Part shown: in pieces, positions 59,592 to 64,000 of the stretch
How positions within the stretch are numbered: position 1 is the first letter of the stretch
Layout of the letters: each line of letters starts with the position of its first letter
Assembly (NCBI RefSeq): GCF_000372725.1
Contig: NW_005200670.1
Location: forward strand, 110,246-174,245
From: Emiliania huxleyi CCMP1516
Lineage: Eukaryota > Haptophyta > Isochrysidales > Noelaerhabdaceae
DNA: 64,000 bases
Reading direction: 5' to 3'
Notes under the pieces: generated by a model
Database searches by the model: none
What the model was told of the DNA's origin: nothing
Seen by the model: only the letters and a program-made list of their open reading frames with translations
Translations under genes and position numbers: made by a program

Positions 59592-59839
59592 CAGCTCCCT
59601 CCGCCACCTCCCAGCAGAGCCGTTGTTGTTCGAGGTGGAGGTAGGTAAAGAGAGGTGAATGACAGTTTGTGCTGTTATTGAATTCTGCCGCTCTGTGACC
59701 TCTATCCACCGTAGCACAGCAGGGCCAGCCCTTAGTGCTCCTGTTTCCCCTGCATGGGTCGCGAGCGAGGCAAGGAGGGGGCCGCCACTCCTGACTGTGT
59801 ACGTATGCTAGGGCTGGTAAATTGCATGGCAGGGCTGAA
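59592..59839. other. 3' flanks of convergent genes
   Basis: A GAGGTAGGTAAAGAGAGGTG string at 59637 resembles the R3 tail. Nothing else is seen. Confidence 0.5.
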
Positions 59840-60829
59840 TCACAGGGCAGATGTGCCTTCCAAGTGCTGGCTGTGAACCCATTCGTCCAGACCGGGAGGT
59901 CTGGTCTGACCGGGGGCCTTGACTGCGCATATGTAGCGCAGGTGCGGGCTGTGCAGATTGAACTTGGTGAGCGTGATGCTGACATTATATTTCGACCAGA
60001 CGCGTAGCACGATTGGAGGCCCGTTGCTTCCGTTCAGGAGTTGTGGGTATCGCTGCCATACGAATGTGGGCAGCAGGGTCTCCTCGTAGAAGCACGCTCC
60101 GCTAAACGGGCAGGGCCGATGCACGTCAAGTGCAGAGCCCGCGAGTAGGGCGGAGAAGGCGCGCACCACATGCAGAGGGTAGAAGGTTCCCTCGTGCGGC
60201 ATGTATGTGAGCGGACTGCGATCCCAGCCTGCGGGCCGCGCGTCTGAGTGCATCCAAGCCACCCAGTTCTTGAACCAGAGGTTGTTCTGGATAAAGGCAT
60301 CGTCCTGTCGAGGCAGCCGCGCCATCAATGCCCGCCATTTTGGGCTGGGGAAAGGGAGTCCCTCATGCGTGTCCTTCTTGGACTTCCATACATCGACCGT
60401 CTGCCCTAGCGAGAAGGAGAGGCTGTGTTGCAGCACATGCTCTCGGCAGGGGCGGAAGAACTGCTGGTTTGATGCCACCAGTACAAACTTGTCATCGTCG
60501 TCGGGGTGGATTTCGGAATGCAGAAGCAGTTCCAGATTGCTCAGGTGAACGCCGAGGATGCCAGGGCTATTCTTGGCTACCCTTCTGCTCTCAGGATTCA
60601 GCAGCAAATGCGCTCGCACACTCAGCGTAACCATTGTCACATTCGCAGAGCGACCATCAGACACATGCACCATAATCGTGTGCGGTTGCAAGTAGCGATC
60701 AGCCAACTGCGTGACCCACGTGGCGTGCAGCGCTGGCCCACGTAGTGCGAGGGAGGCGTGAATTGCTGGGACGCGTGAGGGTACTCGGACCATCGGGGGC
60801 GGACGAGATCCTCCCTCCTCCGTCAACAA
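59840..60829 (-). CDS. putative secretory/Golgi protein, possibly a glycosyltransferase
   Basis: An intact intronless 329-residue frame. Visible features are HPDDDDKFVLVASNQQFFRP, LPFPSPKWRALMARLPRQDD, FIQNNLWFKNWVAWMHSDAR, LTYMPHEGTFYPLHVVRAFS and CPFSGACFYEETLLPTFVWQ, plus N-glycosylation sequons (NVT, NGS, NVS) and Cys pairs. The acidic DDDD near a valine-rich strand, a HEGTFYP segment and YEETLLPT recall sugar-nucleotide glycosyltransferases with an EE-type catalytic region, such as the GT14 style, but the match is weak. No signal peptide is evident at the first ATG, so the true start may be upstream. Convergent with the O-fucosyltransferase-like gene. Confidence 0.5.
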   Translation of the reverse strand: MLTEEGGSRPPPMVRVPSRVPAIHASLALRGPALHATWVTQLADRYLQPHTIMVHVSDGRSANVTMVTLSVRAHLLLNPESRRVAKNSPGILGVHLSNLELLLHSEIHPDDDDKFVLVASNQQFFRPCREHVLQHSLSFSLGQTVDVWKSKKDTHEGLPFPSPKWRALMARLPRQDDAFIQNNLWFKNWVAWMHSDARPAGWDRSPLTYMPHEGTFYPLHVVRAFSALLAGSALDVHRPCPFSGACFYEETLLPTFVWQRYPQLLNGSNGPPIVLRVWSKYNVSITLTKFNLHSPHLRYICAVKAPGQTRPPGLDEWVHSQHLEGTSAL

Positions 60830-62344
60830 GCGGGCCGGTCGAGCAGCTCGCGCATAGCTACCTACCTACCTACCTTGCTTATGCGAAACTAAAAAGAAAT
60901 CACCGGATCGGTGAAGGTGGGGTACTATACCAACTAAAGTGATGGCTGGTGGTACTCTTCTGCAACCATAGTCCTTCCTGTGACATGGCAGGCCACTCTC
61001 AAGCCCTACAAGCACCAGATCACCTCACATAGAAGGTGGTCGGCCGCCATTCGGGCCTCCCGGCCTGCTGCGGCCGACGCGGCCGGTCGAGGCCGGGCTC
61101 GGCCCGGCCCGCGACGGCTGGCCGCCGACGAGCGCGCTCGCGCTGCTCGTCAAGATGGCGGCGGTGGCGATTGCGGCGACAAAAGTTCAGGCGTACAGCG
61201 CTCAGGCGCCTGTCGTCTTTCGTCTTTTGTCGCATTTCGCACACGCGCGCGCCGCGCGACCCGCGTCGCTCCGCGAGGGCATGAGCCTTCCGCGATTCGA
61301 TCCCGCAGCCAAAAGCTGCTCGCTCGAACCGCGGCCGACTCTGCCATCGCGGCCGCAGCTGTCGAGCTCTCCAGAAAACTGGTGCCTCATATGCTGCCTC
61401 CCTGCGGATGCTACCGGCGAGCCTGGCGATCCGCTGTACTACACAAGGAAGTGCTGACTCGATTTCTACTCGAATTCTTCTACCCCCACGACTCGGAACA
61501 CGAATGTGACAGGACCATCGGGTCCTTCAGCCACCAAAGCGGGATCACCCGAGAGCAGCTGAGCCTGCCTCTGGCCTCGCCTCCCTCTCCTCCAGGCATT
61601 CGTGGCATCCTATGGGTCGTCCAGACACCAGAGTATCGACCTCTGGCGAGTCAGCCAGTCACTTGATGACACCATGTGAAGTACAGCGATCGCCATCTCG
61701 CTGGCCTCTCCGCAGGCCCCCCCGACCGCGTCGAACTCATCGGCGCGGGCTCTCTCGGCTACGGGACCGGCCCCAGCTTCGGCTGAGGGCTGACAAGCTG
61801 CCGAGCCCAAATCACTGTGAGAGTCGTGATTTCTTGCTGGTTTTCTAAAATCTCACAAACAAATTCCTAAATGAAAATCTCTCTCTCTCCTCACTTGGGG
61901 AGGGTTGACATCGTGATGAAAATTCCAGCGCGAAGAGAGGGAAAACCCCAAGGGCAGGGCCCAGACCTACCCTACCTACCCCGGGCTTGTGTTCTGGCCC
62001 GAGCCGGCAAAGTTCGCAGATTCACCCATTTTACTGCGGAGGTCTTCGGCGCCTTGACCCCTCTTTGCTCCCTTTTGCTGCCCCTCTTTGCTCCCTTTTC
62101 CCTCGCCGCGTACCTTGTGCCCCTTTAAAACTTTTAATTTGTTTCAATTAGACCTTTTTTTCTTTTACGCCCCTCCGCGCTACAGAAGGGGACGGTGGGG
62201 GAGGGTGGGTGGCGGCGAAGAGGCATGCAATGTCCAACACGAGAGACGAACTCCCCACCTAGCCGACCCGCCCACATCATGTGCGCATGTGAGACTCCCA
62301 CGTAGAGGGTAGAGCGTACCCGGCAGCCAGGCCACTGACTATCT
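60830..62344. other. gene-poor stretch
   Basis: A CTAC microsatellite lies at 60860-60880 and a repeat at 61789-61820 (also at 37.78 kb). A plus-strand frame at 60980-61666 has an Arg/Ala-rich first half without motifs. T-runs lie near 62152. I support no gene here. Confidence 0.45.
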
Positions 62345-64000
62345 CTAGTCGTCGAACCGGCTGGGCTCGAGCGGGCTGCCCACCGTCAGCTCGGGGCTCT
62401 TCTCAGCCGTAGCGAGCAGCTCCTTAGCCCTTTCCAGGCAGAACTTGCCGCCCTCCTTCTCCAGGCCCGCGGCGACGTCGAGAACGGCGTCGTAGCAAGC
62501 GGAGCAGCTGAGCCCTGAGTACTTGAGCACCTCGTAAAGCGACGCCTACATCGGGCCAAAGTTGGGTTAGGGGCGGAAGCGAGGCAGCGGCCGCGTGAGG
62601 GAGCTAAAATCGCCGACTGGGCGCCGAGCGCGGCGAAGATGGCCACCGCCTCGCGGGCATCGGCTTCGGGTCCAAAGAGGAACTGCCGCGCGCGAATCCA
62701 CAGGGTCAGCCGGCCGGTGCAGATGAGGGCGGCCGCCTCCCGGAGGTTGAAGCAGCAATACGCGGAAGTCCGCGCGAGCCGACAAAAGACGCGATGCTGC
62801 AGCATCGCCTCGGTGAAGACGACCTCGCCGCGTGCGTCGTTCCACTCGCGAATAATGTCGCGCAGCCACTCCAGCTTCATGCACGGCATGTGGCCAGAGG
62901 TCGTGCCGGTCGACGCCAGCCTCGCCCTCATCGCCCCTTGCACGACGTTTGCAGCGCCGACGACCGTCTCGTCGCCCCACTTGTCCTACGCGCTGAAAGT
63001 TGCCAATCAACTGGGACGACTAAGAGAGTGCGACGGTGGTCGGGTGCGGAAAGGGCACCGGACGGGCGAAGAGCAGCGCCCGCGCCTGCTTCCTCCGCCA
63101 CACCGCGGCGGACGCAGCATCCGCCTGTGCGGCTGCCATCGCCGCCTCCTCCTCCTCCTTCAGCGCCGCCGACTGCAGCTGCTCGTGCTCGGGCAAGCCG
63201 GCGGCGGCGTCCGCCTTGCGCCGAGCGACCTCAGCGCTCGCAGCAGCAAGCCGCGCCTCCTTCTTGCGCTCCCCCTCCGCCCTCAACGCCGCCTCCTTCC
63301 GCGCCTGGATTGCACCACGCGTGCGCTTCCTCCCCTCCTCGATCCCCTCCACGACGGCGCTCGCCGCTGCCACCGCCGCCGCCGCGTCGGGCGCGGTCCT
63401 CGCCGCGGCCATCGCCGGGGGGAACCAACAGCACTTAGCGGGAGGCGGCGACTTGTACAGGTAGTGCCAATAGCACTCGGCGCTGTAGGGGCCCAGCTTT
63501 TGCACCTATCAGGGCACGCGGCAGATATCTCTCTCTCCCCTCTCTTCTGGACTGTTCACCGGCGTCTGCGCGCCATTTCCGCGGACACCTCGGCGAAGGC
63601 CGTCATCCAGCGCCGCAGCGCTGCCTGCGCCGCGTGCTCTCCCATCAGCCCCTTCAGCCCCGCGAGCGCCGCTCTCTCAACCACCGCCGCCTGCGCGTCG
63701 AGCGCTGCCGGCATCGCGGCCGCCACCGCGAGCGCCTGAAGCTGCTCCTCGATCACCTCTGCCCGCTCGGCGAAGGCCTGCGCGCCCGCGCGGACGGCCC
63801 GCACGTCCCTTCTCAGGGCGGCAACGGTGCCCGCCTCTCTCGCGCCGGTGGGGCCGGCGCCGCGGTGCGTCGCGTCGATGTAGGCGTGGAAGAAGGCGAT
63901 GGCGGCGCTCTTCGGGCGAAAGGTCTTGGAGACCGAGCCGTAGACGGGGTGCTTCTGGAACCGCGCCTCGAATCGGATCGGCCCGATGTCGCCCGGGTAG
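62345..64000 (-). CDS. unknown protein, 5' end beyond the window
   Basis: Four frame-consistent exons (63574-64000, 63059-63505, 62632-62985, 62345-62545) encode about 476 residues, and the frame enters from the right edge. Segments: FEARFQKHPVYGSVSKTFRP, a long Ala/Glu helix (QAFAERAEVIEEQLQALAVA), VQKLGPYSAECYWHYLYKSP, a strongly helical Lys/Glu/Ala coiled coil (ALRAEGERKKEARLAAASAE), then CMKLEWLRDIIREWNDARGE, CRLARTSAYCCFNLREAAAL and SCSACYDAVLDVAAGLEKEG. Introns are GC-AG (63506-63573, 68 nt, and 62546-62631) and GT-AG (62986-63058). There are no recognised domains; the conserved-looking Cys/Trp segments suggest a real structured protein. Confidence 0.65.

Noticed and set aside
60980-61666. 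A 228-codon plus-strand frame
   Set aside because: The first half is Arg/Ala-rich with an equally open competing frame; no domain, start or splice signal supports it.

Overview
The window is nuclear DNA of a GC-rich eukaryotic alga, most likely a haptophyte or a similar phototrophic protist; the species cannot be fixed from sequence alone. The evidence is a compartmented eukaryotic gene set (mitochondrial-type HtrA/NMA111 protease, COPI-associated Golgi protein, Asteroid/XPG-like protein, secreted RNase T2, membrane GH17 glucanase, O-fucosyltransferase-like protein), a DUF760 protein of plastid-bearing lineages with a bipartite-looking leader, dense short introns in which GC-AG ends outnumber GT-AG, very long in-frame Gly/Ala codon tracts, and many microsatellite- or tail-bearing dispersed repeats. 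There are no bacterial operons, tRNAs, rRNAs or CRISPR arrays. Layout: 1-1.3 kb is a palindrome-rich non-coding stretch. 1.3-2.1 kb holds a secreted Cys-rich protein and 2.2-3.4 kb a retroelement remnant with repeat tails. 3.7-8.2 kb is an NMA111-like protease. 8.7-10.6 kb is a multi-pass membrane protein. 11.3-14.5 kb is a zinc-finger/AP2 regulator with an assembly gap. 14.9-18.2 kb holds a LON-domain protein, a plastid-protein candidate interrupted by damaged sequence, and a small gene. 19-25.3 kb holds a Myb-like gene, an aldo/keto reductase, a small membrane gene, an NTF2-like gene and a 3-phosphoglycerate dehydrogenase fragment, several with broken frames. 26-31.8 kb holds an unknown membrane-anchored protein, a GH17 glucanase, a COPI-associated protein and the 3' end of a phosphoglycerate kinase gene. 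33.5-36.6 kb is a large polytopic protein with C-terminal leucine-rich repeats. 36.6-44.4 kb is mostly repeats plus one clear unknown gene and a 147-bp foldback. 44.5-57.1 kb holds the DUF760 gene, a 2OG-oxygenase-like gene, RNase T2 and the Asteroid-like gene. 57.9-60.8 kb holds two intronless proteins of likely glycan function. A gene that enters from the right edge ends the window. The outstanding signal is intron structure. When exons are joined by reading frame, many introns turn out to begin with a copy of the first 8-37 bases of the downstream exon, so the exon start is echoed at the 5' end of the intron. The donor (GC or GT) is the first dinucleotide of that copied exon sequence, and only the 3' part of the intron (often about 36-52 nt) is new DNA ending in AG. 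The commonest total length is 66-75 nt, with several at exactly 68. The inserted part belongs to a few classes: tandem 10-11-mers with a GAGAT/GAGAC core, hairpins built on GTGAACAG, repeats built on GTACCCGAAC, and a longer dispersed family (three copies, one with an exact 8-bp target duplication). Some sites hold two or three successive insertions. This looks like recent, repeated intron gain by introner-like elements that recruit their donor site from a target duplication. A second theme is a contrast between intron-rich genes (protease, DUF760, Asteroid, RNase T2, COPI-associated) and fully intronless ones (GH17, the LRR membrane protein, the 271-residue unknown, the 2OG-oxygenase-like gene and the two glycan genes). 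Several other genes carry 1-2 nt frame conflicts, which may be real decay or draft-assembly error.
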